53,253 nt of DNA from an uncultured Clostridia bacterium (GTDB lineage: Bacteria > Bacillota > Clostridia > Christensenellales > CAG-314), in NCBI GenBank assembly GCA_947625185.1, contig CANQNJ010000007.1:1-53253 (forward strand), written 5' to 3'. Position numbers and translations under genes: made by a program. The notes under the pieces were generated by a model. That model was given only the letters and a program-made list of their open reading frames with translations, did no database searches and was not told where the DNA came from. Below are positions 25,842-34,623 of the stretch, one piece after another (within the stretch, counting starts at the first letter, position 1; every line of letters starts with the position of its first letter).

Positions 25842-26620
25842 TAGACACTCACCTTCACCTGGACGATCCACGACTTGCAAACGACGTCGACCGAATAATA
25901 AACGACTGCCGCGCGGCGAACATACAATTCGTCGTCAACAACAGCTGCGATATGCCCTCGATGCTTGCGGGAGTACGCCTCGCCGACAAATACAACGAAG
26001 TATTCGCCACTATCGGAATGCACCCCCACGAGAGCAAAAGCTACTGCGACGACTTCGCAAGGGAAATGACGCGGCTTGCCGTACACCCCAAGGTAGTAGC
26101 CGTCGGAGAGATCGGGCTGGATTACCACTACGATCTGTCGGACAGAAACACCCAACGGGACGTATTTGCCTTGCAGATAGAATTTGCCGACAAATACAAG
26201 CTGCCCCTCACATTGCATATCCGTGACGCTTACGGCGACGCGTGGGACATTCTGCGCGCGCAAAAAAGATATCTTAACAGCGGCGTGCTGTGGCACTGTT
26301 ACGGCGGCAGCGCGGAATTTGCCCGTCAGGCGGTAAGGGAAGGGCACTACTTCGCCTTCGGCGGGGCGATCACTTTCAAGAACGCCCGCAAGGAGGACGT
26401 TATCGAACAGATCCCGATAGACAGGATCCTGTCGGAAACGGACAGTCCGTATATGTCCCCCGAGCCTTTGCGCGGAAGGGTGAACACGCCCCTCAATATC
26501 CCCATAATAGTAAGCAAACTTGCCTCTATGTACCGCGTGGACGTTGCGACTATGGAAGCGCGTATATCGGACAACGCATTGAGATATTTTCCGAAAATAC
26601 GGGCGTTCCGCGGCAAATGA
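25838..26620 (+). CDS. tatD: TatD family metal-dependent hydrolase
   Basis: This 260-residue TIM-barrel hydrolase is a predicted metal-dependent DNase or phosphoesterase. Metal ligands fit MIDTHLHLDD at the start, GEIGLDYHYD (about 90-99), HIRDAYGD (about 128), WHCYGG and ETDSPYMSPEPLRG near the end. Its ATG overlaps the metG stop (ATGA). The gene pair metG-tatD is common in Bacillota. An earlier in-frame start exists but would lie inside metG. Confidence 0.94.
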   Translation: MIDTHLHLDDPRLANDVDRIINDCRAANIQFVVNNSCDMPSMLAGVRLADKYNEVFATIGMHPHESKSYCDDFAREMTRLAVHPKVVAVGEIGLDYHYDLSDRNTQRDVFALQIEFADKYKLPLTLHIRDAYGDAWDILRAQKRYLNSGVLWHCYGGSAEFARQAVREGHYFAFGGAITFKNARKEDVIEQIPIDRILSETDSPYMSPEPLRGRVNTPLNIPIIVSKLASMYRVDVATMEARISDNALRYFPKIRAFRGK

Positions 26621-26674
26621 TCTCTCAGCACAAACGCCGCAGACGTTGAAAGCGCTTGTCGGCATTAAATCGCT

Positions 26675-27268
26675 ATGAACAACTACGTTTACATACTAAA
26701 TAACAAAATATACATCAATCTGACCAACCGTTGCAGCAACGACTGCGACTTCTGCATACGTCGTGACCGCAAGGGTATGGGAAACACTACGCTGTGGATC
26801 ACCGAAGAACCGACCGCCGAGGACGTCATAGAGCAATTGCCCGCCGACCTCGACGATTACGACGAAGAAGTCGTTTTCTGCGGATTCGGCGAGCCGACCT
26901 ACAACCTGGAAGCGTTGGACGAAGTGGCAAGCTATCTGCACTGCGTGGACAAGACTACGCGCATAAATACCAACGGACAGGCGAACCTGATATACAACGG
27001 CGATGTGACCGACGTGATAGTTACGAGTTGCGACGTGATAAACGTATCGCTCAACGAATGTAACGCCGTCAAGTATCAACAGCATTGCAAGAGCGTATTC
27101 GGCGAAAGGGCGTTCGACGCGATATTGGACTTTGCGCAAAAATGCAGGGACAAGGGCGGCAACGTGATATTCTCCGTCGTGGACAGCATAGGCGAGGCGG
27201 ATATAGCCGAATGTAAGAAATTGGCAAAAAAAGCGGGCGTACCGCTCAGAGTAAGAGCAAAAGAGTAA
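26675..27268 (+). CDS. TatD-linked radical SAM protein
   Basis: This 197-residue protein carries the radical SAM cluster motif CSNDCDFC (C20, C24, C27), an FCGFGEPTYN stretch matching the family GGE region, and a short partial barrel. It is far smaller than most radical SAM enzymes and fits the family known for sitting next to tatD. The reaction is unknown. The ribosome binding site is poor, and 54 bases separate it from tatD, so it is probably translated from the operon message at a low level. Confidence 0.88.
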   Translation: MNNYVYILNNKIYINLTNRCSNDCDFCIRRDRKGMGNTTLWITEEPTAEDVIEQLPADLDDYDEEVVFCGFGEPTYNLEALDEVASYLHCVDKTTRINTNGQANLIYNGDVTDVIVTSCDVINVSLNECNAVKYQQHCKSVFGERAFDAILDFAQKCRDKGGNVIFSVVDSIGEADIAECKKLAKKAGVPLRVRAKE

Positions 27269-27334
27269 CTTCCGCCCGACTGTCGCGCAGAGGATACTCT
27301 CGTCCGAAATATACGGAAAAATATTTATCTGACA

Positions 27335-27961
27335 ATGAACGTCAATTACGACAAGGAATTGGAAAAAATAATCGGCGGTATCGACAGATCCGCGCCGCCC
27401 CGACTGCTGCTGCATGTGTGTTGCGCGCCTTGCGCGACGGCGTGTCTCGCTCGGTTGGCGGACAGCTTCGACATAACGTTATACTACGCCAACGACAACA
27501 TCACCGACGCGGACGAATGGCAAAAACGTCTCGACGAGGTGTACAAGCTGACGGAGATAATAAACGACGGACGATTCGAAACGCAGCCGATAAGACCCGT
27601 CGGATTGCAGGTGCGGCAACACTGCGCCGAACGCTTCTTCCAAGCGGCGCAAGGTCTGGAACAAGAACGCGAAGGGGGAGCGCGCTGCCGGCAATGCTTT
27701 ATGCTGCGCCTCGGCGACGCAAAGGCTTACGCGGAGGACAACGGCTACGATTACTTCGGCACCACGTTGACGGTATCCCCCTACAAAAACAGCGCTCTGC
27801 TCAACGAAACGGGCAAACTGCTTGAAACCGACGCGCTCAAATGGCTGCCCTCCGACTTCAAAAAACGCAACGGCTACGGAGAAAGCATTCGTCTCTCCGC
27901 CAAATACGGCTTGTACAGACAACACTACTGCGGCTGCGTATTCAGCCAATCGATACAATAA
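27335..27961 (+). CDS. queH: Epoxyqueuosine reductase QueH
   Basis: QueH reduces epoxyqueuosine to queuosine in tRNA and replaces QueG in many anaerobes. The 208-residue protein has the family cysteines: HVCCAPC (C29, C30, C33), RCRQCF (about 129) and YCGCVFS near the C-terminus. Together these hold a 4Fe-4S cluster and a second iron. DYFGTTLTVSPYKN is also typical. It is the last gene of the metG cluster, 66 bases after the radical SAM gene. No clear ribosome binding site is seen before ATG 27335. Confidence 0.93.
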   Translation: MNVNYDKELEKIIGGIDRSAPPRLLLHVCCAPCATACLARLADSFDITLYYANDNITDADEWQKRLDEVYKLTEIINDGRFETQPIRPVGLQVRQHCAERFFQAAQGLEQEREGGARCRQCFMLRLGDAKAYAEDNGYDYFGTTLTVSPYKNSALLNETGKLLETDALKWLPSDFKKRNGYGESIRLSAKYGLYRQHYCGCVFSQSIQ

Positions 27962-27962
27962 T

Positions 27963-28235
27963 TTAGATAAATCCCGCCCATTGTCCGCAAGGACAAGGGC
28001 GGTAAATATATATAGTAGGCTTCCTTTTCCGTCCACGTAAATTGTGCTTCGCCCAATTGACGGGGACTGTTGTATATAAGGTGAAGTTTGCACTTTGCGC
28101 AAGCGCCGCGCAGGTAGCCGCTTGCAACGGAATTTTCGCTTTGTCCGCTGCTATGCGCGACACGAGCATCTCCGCGCGCTCAAATTCCTCTTTAACACAG
28201 ACGTAGACTTGTGTATTTAGTTTCACTTTAACCAC
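27963..28235 (-). CDS. Doubtful 90-residue ORF overlapping a repeat fragment
   Basis: A GTG-started frame encodes a lysine- and alanine-rich N-terminal half that looks plausible. Its second half runs through a fragment of the GTGAAGTTTGC repeat seen at 34-36 kb and then a palindrome at 27974-28003. No ribosome binding site or family was recognised. It may be a gene whose 3' end was overrun by the repeat, or not a gene at all. Confidence 0.2.
   Translation of the reverse strand: MVKVKLNTQVYVCVKEEFERAEMLVSRIAADKAKIPLQAATCAALAQSANFTLYTTVPVNWAKHNLRGRKRKPTIYIYRPCPCGQWAGFI
28051..28095 (+). repeat. Partial copy of the hairpin-array repeat
   Basis: The segment AATTGACGGGGA...TATAAGGTGAAGTTTGC matches the left boundary of the arrays at 35.4 and 35.9 kb, then diverges. 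It is an isolated first unit about 6 kb from the main island. Confidence 0.6.
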
Positions 28236-28262
28236 GACATTTCTAACAGAACAGAAAAATGC

Positions 28263-28296
28263 AAAAAAAGAAAGCGACTTTCGTCGCCTTCTTTTA
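28263..28296. terminator. Bidirectional terminator between queH and ferredoxin genes
   Basis: A 5-bp GC stem (GCGAC/GTCGC) extended by six A-T/G-C pairs across one mismatch has T-runs on both strands. It lies between the converging metG and ferredoxin transcripts. The 150 bases after it, to 28448, hold only a 24-codon frame with no support. Confidence 0.65.
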
Positions 28297-28448
28297 TGAA
28301 GGAGGGTTCGGTTAGAAAAATCTTTATGGAGGAGGTTTCTATTTCACAGAAAACCTGTCATATTCTCTAAACCTTGTACAGTATATCACCGCAAAGGGTG
28401 TATGTCAATACCTATTTCGGCGAACGGGGCAAGGTTTTTTTTCGCGAA

Positions 28449-28634
28449 TTACCGTTGTATCTCGATTGCGTTGACGGGACATATTTCCGCCGCTTCGTAC
28501 GTCTTGTCGGGGTGGTCGTCGGCGTTGCCTACCGCTTCGGAATATCCGTCCGATCCTATCTCGAAAACTTCGGGACATACGTCCACGCACATTCCGCAGC
28601 CGATACAATCGTCTTTCTTTACATATGCTTTCAT
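28449..28634 (-). CDS. Single-cluster 4Fe-4S ferredoxin
   Basis: This 61-residue electron carrier has CIGCGMC (C10, C13, C16) and a distant C52 in ICPVNAIEI as the four ligands of one 4Fe-4S cluster. The second-cluster motif of clostridial 2[4Fe-4S] ferredoxins is missing, and C20 is the extra cysteine seen in one-cluster types. The charge is strongly acidic. AGGAGG precedes ATG 28634. It is monocistronic with no obvious partner enzyme nearby, so it probably serves general anaerobic metabolism. Confidence 0.92.
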   Translation of the reverse strand: MKAYVKKDDCIGCGMCVDVCPEVFEIGSDGYSEAVGNADDHPDKTYEAAEICPVNAIEIQR

Positions 28635-28733
28635 ACATTTGCCTCCTGATTACTTATTTGCTTAATTGTAATCCATTTGAAGCAAAAACAAACTCTCAAA
28701 TACGCGCAAAGTAGAATTGTTTGACGAAAACCG

Positions 28734-30215
28734 TCAGACGGAATACTTGTTTATAAGATAGTCCACATAGTAGTTGGGATCGAAGTCCTCTCCCGTGGCA
28801 AGACGCAATATCTCGTCGGGGTACTTGCTTGCGCCGTATCTGTGAACGTGAGACCCCAACCAGGCGTTTATCTCCCTCGTGGTGCCGCTTGCGAGGCTTT
28901 GCTCCACGTCGAAATCCCTGCTCATCGCGTGATACAATTGCGCCGCTATCGCGCTGCCCAGCGCATACGTCGGAAAATAGCCGAAATCGCCGTACGCCCA
29001 ATGCACGTCCTGCAATACGCCCGCCGCGTCGTCGGGCGGAGTGATGCCGAAGTATTCGGTAAACTTGCCGTTCCAATATTCCGGCAGATCCCCAACGCGC
29101 AATTTGCCGCCGATAAGTTGTTGCTCTATCTCGTATCTCAACATAATGTGTAACGGATAGGTCAACTCGTCCGCCTCGGTGCGAATGAAGCTCGCTTCCG
29201 TTCTGTTGATATACGCGACGAATTCGTCCAACCCGACCCCGTCAAGCTGCGGGGCAAATATCTGCCGCAGCCGTGGATAGTGGACCGCCCAGAACGCGCG
29301 GCTGCGCCCGATCATATTCTCGTAAAATCTCGATTGGCTCTCGTGCATTCCGAGACTTGCCCCGCCGCCGCTCAACGTGCCGTTCAGCGCGGGATCGCAC
29401 TGCCGCTCGTAGGTGGCGTGACCCGTCTCGTGTATTACGGAAAAAATCGACGAGACAAGGTCGTTTTCGTAATAATGGGTGGTGATTCTGACGTCGTCCG
29501 TGCCGATACCGCTCGTAAAGGGGTGTTCGCTTTCCTTCATAATGCCGAAATTTTTGTCAAAACACATCACGTCGCGGATATATTCGCAAAACTCGCGCTG
29601 TTTTGCCTTGTCGAAGCGTTGCCTTGTCCATTGCGGAACGGGCGTCGGGTGCGCCGTCCTCTCCCTGACGAATGGTACGAGCTTGTCGCGCAACATATTG
29701 AAAAACGCGTCGTACTTTGCCTGAGTATAATGCGGCTCGTACCTATCCAACAAGACGTCGTAACCCTTTAACTGCGGTCGCTCCAACCAAACGGTCAGCT
29801 TGCGGTTGTAGTCCACTATCTGTTCGAGATAGGGACGGAACAGGGCAAAATCGCCCTTTTTCTTGGCGTCCACATATACGGGATACCCCTTGGCGGTGAT
29901 CTCTCTTATACGGGCATACTCGTCCATCGGTATGCGCTTGGTGTCCTCGACGGATCTGCGCACGACCTCTATCTCGTGCCGCAACGCCTCGTCAAGTCTG
30001 TCTCGGCGAAGGTACAGCTCGTTGACGCACCGCTCGAATTCGGGATCGGTGGTAAGACGATACTTCATCTCCGAAAGGGCGGCTTGATATACGCTGTCCG
30101 CCGCAATGCTGCCTGCTGCCGCGTCCGTCTGCGCGTCCCATTCTGTGAGAAAATCAACATAATCGAAAGCGGCAATCTTACGTCTCTGCGCAAGATAAAA
30201 TTCAAGTTCCCGCAT
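28734..30215 (-). CDS. M32 family metallocarboxypeptidase (carboxypeptidase Taq type)
   Basis: This 493-residue cytosolic zinc enzyme removes C-terminal residues from peptides. The catalytic HETGH motif is at 262-266 and the third ligand E292 is in HESQSRFYEN. The length fits the family (about 500). AAGGAG lies inside the end of the upstream P-type ATPase gene, three bases before ATG, so the two are co-translated. No signal peptide is present. Confidence 0.94.
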   Translation of the reverse strand: MRELEFYLAQRRKIAAFDYVDFLTEWDAQTDAAAGSIAADSVYQAALSEMKYRLTTDPEFERCVNELYLRRDRLDEALRHEIEVVRRSVEDTKRIPMDEYARIREITAKGYPVYVDAKKKGDFALFRPYLEQIVDYNRKLTVWLERPQLKGYDVLLDRYEPHYTQAKYDAFFNMLRDKLVPFVRERTAHPTPVPQWTRQRFDKAKQREFCEYIRDVMCFDKNFGIMKESEHPFTSGIGTDDVRITTHYYENDLVSSIFSVIHETGHATYERQCDPALNGTLSGGGASLGMHESQSRFYENMIGRSRAFWAVHYPRLRQIFAPQLDGVGLDEFVAYINRTEASFIRTEADELTYPLHIMLRYEIEQQLIGGKLRVGDLPEYWNGKFTEYFGITPPDDAAGVLQDVHWAYGDFGYFPTYALGSAIAAQLYHAMSRDFDVEQSLASGTTREINAWLGSHVHRYGASKYPDEILRLATGEDFDPNYYVDYLINKYSV

Positions 30216-30218
30216 AGT

Positions 30219-32729
30219 CTACTCCTTCGGCTGTTCGCAATCGACGTCCGCCTCCGCCGTCGCCTTGGCTTGGCGGCGTCTGACTATAAACCGCTCTACG
30301 GCGGGGACGACGAACTTCAACGCGACGATAATGCCGCCCATCACAACGGCGTTTATCGCGATAAACAAAATAGCGTATTTGTCGATAGGCACATACATCT
30401 TGCTTGCCGCTTCTCCCGTCCACTCGGCGATGAGTCCGAGCGCCCACGGAAACAGCAGATAGCACGCCGCCGTGCCGACGGTACCTATCGCCCCGACGGC
30501 GAGATTGTACCAACCGTAGGGAAAGAGCAATATCCACAAAGCCACCACGCCCGTAGCCGTCATCGAGAACATCGCCACGGTGGATATCTGTTCGGGCGTC
30601 AACCCCAATACGCCCTTGAATGCGTAAGTCATTGCCACGGAGAGAAACATTGCTATGCCGCTCGGCAGCGTTCGTTTGAGAGTATTGGAGATAAATTTGC
30701 CCTTGATAAGCGCGTGATTGGGTTTGAGCGCCAACAAAAACGAACATATGCCTATCACAAAGAACTCCATAGCATACAGATGCTGCGGCTGGAACGGATA
30801 TGTCGTAAGCATACACAGGCAAAGTATGGTGGTAAGCACCGTCATAGAAGTTTTCATCAAAAACAGCGACGAGCTGTTCTGTATGTTGTTGACTACCTGT
30901 CTGCCCTCCGCGACGACCTTGGGCATAGAGCTGAACTTGTTGTCCATAAGCACAAGGTTGGCTACCGTCTTAGCGGCGTCGGTGCCGCAGCCGACGGATA
31001 TGGCGCAATCGCTCTCGCGCATGGCGAGGATATCGTTGACGCCGTCCCCCGTCATTGCGACTGTTCTGCCGGCGCGCTTCATCGCGCGCACGAGGACGGC
31101 TTTCTGTTCGGGCGTTACCCTGCCGAACACGGTGTATTTATCGGCGGCTTGTGCCACCTCTTCGTCGCTCAATCCTTCGAGGGAGATATACTTGTCCGCG
31201 TCCTTGACGCCCACTTTTGCCGCGATGACGGATACGGAAAGCGGATTGTCGCCCGATATCACTCTGACCGACACGTCGTTATCCCTGAACCACTTGATGA
31301 TCTCCGGCGCGTCGGGACGTATGGTATCCTGCAAGACGACAAGCGCAATGGGTTCCAGACCGTCCACCTCGCCGTCCTTGATGGATCTGCCCGTCTTGCC
31401 CACGGCAAGCACTCTCAATCCCTGCGAGAGATACTCGTTGCACAATCGGGTAAAATCTTTGCTCGGCTTGCGGAACATAAATTCCGCCGCGCCCACGGCG
31501 ACCGTCCCCTTATTGACGAGGGTTGCCGCGCTGAACTTACGCGACGAGGAAAAGGGTATCGCCACGGAGCAATCGTACACTTCATATCCGTCGAGATACG
31601 CTTTTAACGCCTGCGCGGTCATATTGTCGTCGCCCGTCCCCTGCACGACGCTCCCCACGAGCCGACATATCTCCTCTTCCGACAGGCTGCCGAGGGGGAC
31701 GATCTTCTCCACCGTCATACTGCCGTCGGTGATGGTGCCCGTCTTGTCCAGGCACAGCGTATCCACGCGCGCCAACATCTCTATGCAGGGCAGCTCCCTT
31801 ACCAGAACCTTGTACTTTGTGGAGAGTTTCAACGCGGCAACGGCAAGCGCTACGCTCGTCAACAGTACCATTCCGCTCGGAACCATGCCTATCATACTAC
31901 CGCTCATCGCCTTCAAGGCTTCGTTGACGCCCTTTACCACTTCGGGGACCCTGTCGAAATACGCCGCAAACACATTGACGTCTCTGCCTAACAGCGCACG
32001 CATTTCATCGCTGCAAAAGAACGTCGCTATGCCCAGCGGAAAAATAATGATGGATATAAACTTGATAATGGCGCGTATGCCCTTCATCAACTGACTATCC
32101 GGCGTCTTGGCTTTCTTTACGCGGGCGGAAAGCTGCTCGACGTAGTTGTCCTTGCCCACCTTGTCGCAACGCGCGGTACAATTGCCGCTTACTATGTAGC
32201 TGCCGCTGAACAATGTGTCGCCCTTGCGTTTCTTGACGGGTTCGCTCTCGCCCGTCAGCATAGATTCGTTTACTTCCACCTCGCCCACGAGCAATTCGCT
32301 ATCGCAGCATATCTGCTTGCCCGATTGGTACAATATTATGTCGTCCGCCACGATATCTCGCGTAGCGATAGTCTTTTTCTCACCGCCGCGCACCACTTCG
32401 GCTGTCGGCTCGGACACTATGGACAGCTTCTCCACCGCCAATTTGCTGCGTATCTCCTGTATGATGCCTATCGCCGTATTGGCGACGATGATCACAACAA
32501 ACATCATATTGGTGTAACTGCCGCACAGCAGCATAAGCAAAAATATGATAAATCCCAACAGGTTGAAAAAAGTGAATATATTGGAAACAAATATTTGAAG
32601 ATAACTCTTGCCGACCACCTTGCCGACGCGGTTTACAAGTTTGGCTTCGCGCCGAAGCTGCACGTCCAACTCCGTCAAACCCTCGTTGATATCGGGAGTA
32701 TATCTCATCAAAGTACCCTTGGTTTTCAT
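30219..32729 (-). CDS. Cation-transporting P-type ATPase (CtpE/Exp7-like)
   Basis: This 836-residue pump has two N-terminal membrane segments, the actuator motif TGES (159-162), segment M4, the phosphorylation site DKTGT (D328), the hinge TGDGVND (about 555) and six C-terminal membrane segments. There are no N-terminal metal-binding domains, so it is not a copper or cadmium type. In M4 the ion-binding motif reads PSGM (284-287) where calcium pumps have PEGL. The mycobacterial relative CtpE moves calcium, but the ion here is unproven. AAGGAG precedes ATG 32729, eight bases after tsaD. Confidence 0.88.
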   Translation of the reverse strand: MKTKGTLMRYTPDINEGLTELDVQLRREAKLVNRVGKVVGKSYLQIFVSNIFTFFNLLGFIIFLLMLLCGSYTNMMFVVIIVANTAIGIIQEIRSKLAVEKLSIVSEPTAEVVRGGEKKTIATRDIVADDIILYQSGKQICCDSELLVGEVEVNESMLTGESEPVKKRKGDTLFSGSYIVSGNCTARCDKVGKDNYVEQLSARVKKAKTPDSQLMKGIRAIIKFISIIIFPLGIATFFCSDEMRALLGRDVNVFAAYFDRVPEVVKGVNEALKAMSGSMIGMVPSGMVLLTSVALAVAALKLSTKYKVLVRELPCIEMLARVDTLCLDKTGTITDGSMTVEKIVPLGSLSEEEICRLVGSVVQGTGDDNMTAQALKAYLDGYEVYDCSVAIPFSSSRKFSAATLVNKGTVAVGAAEFMFRKPSKDFTRLCNEYLSQGLRVLAVGKTGRSIKDGEVDGLEPIALVVLQDTIRPDAPEIIKWFRDNDVSVRVISGDNPLSVSVIAAKVGVKDADKYISLEGLSDEEVAQAADKYTVFGRVTPEQKAVLVRAMKRAGRTVAMTGDGVNDILAMRESDCAISVGCGTDAAKTVANLVLMDNKFSSMPKVVAEGRQVVNNIQNSSSLFLMKTSMTVLTTILCLCMLTTYPFQPQHLYAMEFFVIGICSFLLALKPNHALIKGKFISNTLKRTLPSGIAMFLSVAMTYAFKGVLGLTPEQISTVAMFSMTATGVVALWILLFPYGWYNLAVGAIGTVGTAACYLLFPWALGLIAEWTGEAASKMYVPIDKYAILFIAINAVVMGGIIVALKFVVPAVERFIVRRRQAKATAEADVDCEQPKE

Positions 32730-32737
32730 AATTCTCC

Positions 32738-33766
32738 TTAACGGTGAGGCTTCTCCCCGCGCAATTTAAGCGTGGGACAGGCGTTGAGTGTGAGGTCGGC
32801 GACCTCGCCGTTGCAAAACATATAGTATCCGCGCGAAGCAATCATCGCCGCATTGTCGCCGCACAGAGACAGCTTGGGCAGACATACGCGCAAACCGCGC
32901 TGTTCAAACTCTTTGAGACGGGCGCGAAGATAACTGTTGGCGCCTACTCCGCCCGCGACGGCTACCGTAGCCGCGCCGCTATGCGCTATCTCCTGCGACA
33001 GTCTGTCCACAAGTCCGTCCACGGCTGCCCGCGTAAAGCTTGCCGCGACGTCCGCGGGATCGAGCTTGTTCCCCTTCTGCTCGGCGTTGTGCAACAGATT
33101 GATGACCGCGGTCTTCAATCCGCTGTAACTGAAATTGCCGTTGGATGTCACTACCGAATGAAACTTGTACAACGGCTTGCCCTGCTGCGCAAGCCTGTCT
33201 ATCTGCGGACCGCCGGGATAGGGCAAACCCAATACGCGCGCCACCTTGTCGAAAGCCTCCCCAACGGCGTCGTCCACAGTGGAACACACCACGTCGTAAC
33301 CGTCGTAATCGGTAACGTTGACTATCGCCGTGTGTCCGCCGCTTGTAAGCAGACAAACGTACGGCGGCACAAGATCGGGATAGGTAAGATAGTTGGCGCA
33401 GATGTGCCCCTCTATGTGATTGACCGCGATAAGCGGCAGCCCCTGCGCCTGCGCCAGACCCTTGGCATAGGATACGCCCACAAGCAATGCGCCCACAAGT
33501 CCCGCGCCGTAAGTGACCGCCACCGCGTCAATATCCGACAACGTAACGCCCGCCTCCGCAAGCGCCTCCGCGACGACCTTGTCCACCGCCTCGACGTGAT
33601 TGCGGCTGGCAATCTCCGGCACGACGCCGCCGTAAATACGGTGTATATCTATCTGCGACAGCACCACGTCGGACAGTATTTGTCTGCCGTTTGCCACCAC
33701 GGCAGCCGCCGTTTCGTCGCAGGAACTTTCTATACCCAATATGTAAATGTCGTTGTGTTGTTTCAT
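32738..33766 (-). CDS. tsaD: tRNA threonylcarbamoyladenosine transferase TsaD
   Basis: TsaD transfers threonylcarbamoyl to A37 of tRNAs reading ANN codons, together with TsaB and TsaE. The 342-residue protein begins with the family ILGIESSCDETA, has the iron-binding HIEGH (117-121) and LLTSGGHTA, and ends with the usual GDNAAMIASRGYY region. It heads a leftward operon with the P-type ATPase and carboxypeptidase genes. A perfect promoter lies so close that the message would be almost leaderless. Confidence 0.96.
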   Translation of the reverse strand: MKQHNDIYILGIESSCDETAAAVVANGRQILSDVVLSQIDIHRIYGGVVPEIASRNHVEAVDKVVAEALAEAGVTLSDIDAVAVTYGAGLVGALLVGVSYAKGLAQAQGLPLIAVNHIEGHICANYLTYPDLVPPYVCLLTSGGHTAIVNVTDYDGYDVVCSTVDDAVGEAFDKVARVLGLPYPGGPQIDRLAQQGKPLYKFHSVVTSNGNFSYSGLKTAVINLLHNAEQKGNKLDPADVAASFTRAAVDGLVDRLSQEIAHSGAATVAVAGGVGANSYLRARLKEFEQRGLRVCLPKLSLCGDNAAMIASRGYYMFCNGEVADLTLNACPTLKLRGEKPHR

Positions 33767-33774
33767 CCCTAAAA

Positions 33775-33803
33775 ATAATACGCCACAGTCTCGTTTTTGT
33801 CAA
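33775..33803 (-). promoter_or_regulatory. tsaD operon promoter
   Basis: TTGACA (33798-33803) and TATTAT (33775-33780) are 17 bases apart on the minus strand. The -10 box ends nine bases before the A of the tsaD ATG, leaving a predicted leader of 0-3 nt. Confidence 0.85.
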
Positions 33804-34028
33804 ATTTTTGCGGCTTGGCATAGCGCAAAAATTGCCGAAAATATCTTTTTCGACAAAATGTGTTGTAATGGTATGAAAAGTATTAGCCTGCGGACAGAAA
33901 GGGATAAGGTAGAAACTGCGTATATAAGACCGTCCCTTCGGCGCGCATAGGTTGTATTGTAAAATAAAGATATATTGCGCCTAAGGGAAGGGGGACCGCT
34001 TGCGGTGGAAGGGATTGACGGGAATAAA

Positions 34029-34135
34029 GTGAAGTTTGCCGCAAGCCGGCAAGTGAAGTTGCCTACGGCAGTGAAGTATTTCGACGTCCGTCGAAATGTG
34101 AAGTTTGCGACTACGTCGCAAGTTGAGGTTGGGGT
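34029..34135 (+). repeat. Hairpin-array repeat, copy A
   Basis: Four short hairpins are joined by the constant linker GTGAAGT(T): arms 34038-34041/34047-34050, 34060-34063/34067-34070, 34078-34086/34089-34097 and 34105-34111/34115-34121. A GTTGAGGTTGGGG tail follows. Copies B and C share this order. Confidence 0.85.
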
Positions 34136-34158
34136 GAGTTGAAACTTCAAACCTCTCA

Positions 34159-34206
34159 GTCTGCTATCGCAGACAGCTCTCCTTGCTCATCAAGGAGAGC
34201 CTTTTA
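34159..34206 (+). repeat. Terminator-like double hairpin repeat
   Basis: A 6-bp hairpin (34159-34174) is followed by a 10-bp hairpin (34176-34200) and CTTTTAT. Related sequence GAGAGCCTTTTAT followed by a TTGTCCCTGC segment recurs near 36180. No gene upstream on this strand needs a terminator, so it appears to be part of the repeat. Confidence 0.6.
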
Positions 34207-34443
34207 TAACTGTCTTAGACTTTGTCCCTGCACAAGACTTTCCCCGTCACGGGCAAGCCGTTACGGGGAAAGTGGCGCCCAAAGGGCGACGAAAGAGGGA
34301 TATATAAAACAAACTTATTCCTTGTAACCCTCTTCCACCGCAAGCGGTCCCCCTTCCCCGTAGGCGCGCTATGCTGTTGCCGACGGGGAAGGTTGTTATC
34401 ACAGTAACTTACTTTGTCCCTGCGGACAGGGGGGGCGGTTGCT

Positions 34444-34477
34444 AAAAAAACAGCGAAACAAAAATTGTCTCGCTGTT
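34444..34477 (-). terminator. Intrinsic terminator of the pilin-like gene
   Basis: A 13-bp stem with one G-U (34449-34461 with 34465-34477) is followed on the minus strand by seven T. It lies 147 bases downstream of the pilin stop. Confidence 0.8.
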
Positions 34478-34623
34478 CCCCGTATCCTTACATCCCTGTC
34501 AGATACGATAAGCCTATCGGCATACCCTTGCAGATGCCGAATTGCTTTTTGATTTGTTGGGGCGATCAAAGAGTCTATTCTACTCTATCGTCTTTATTTG
34601 AAATAATTAGTTATATGTATCTG

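Larger units (their letters stand above)
33977..34367. mobile_element. MITE-like unit bounded by long inverted repeats
   Basis: The left end (33977-34013) and right end (34328-34367) are near-perfect inverted copies of about 37 bp. They share a 26-bp identical core centred on a small ACCGC-AA-GCGGT hairpin. Inside lie a hairpin array and a terminator-like double hairpin but no gene. The layout is that of a miniature inverted-repeat element. No target-site duplication was identified. Confidence 0.55.

Noticed and set aside
28296..28370. 24-codon ORF with internal GGAGG after the queH terminator
   Set aside because: It lies between converging genes, has no promoter of its own and no conserved feature.
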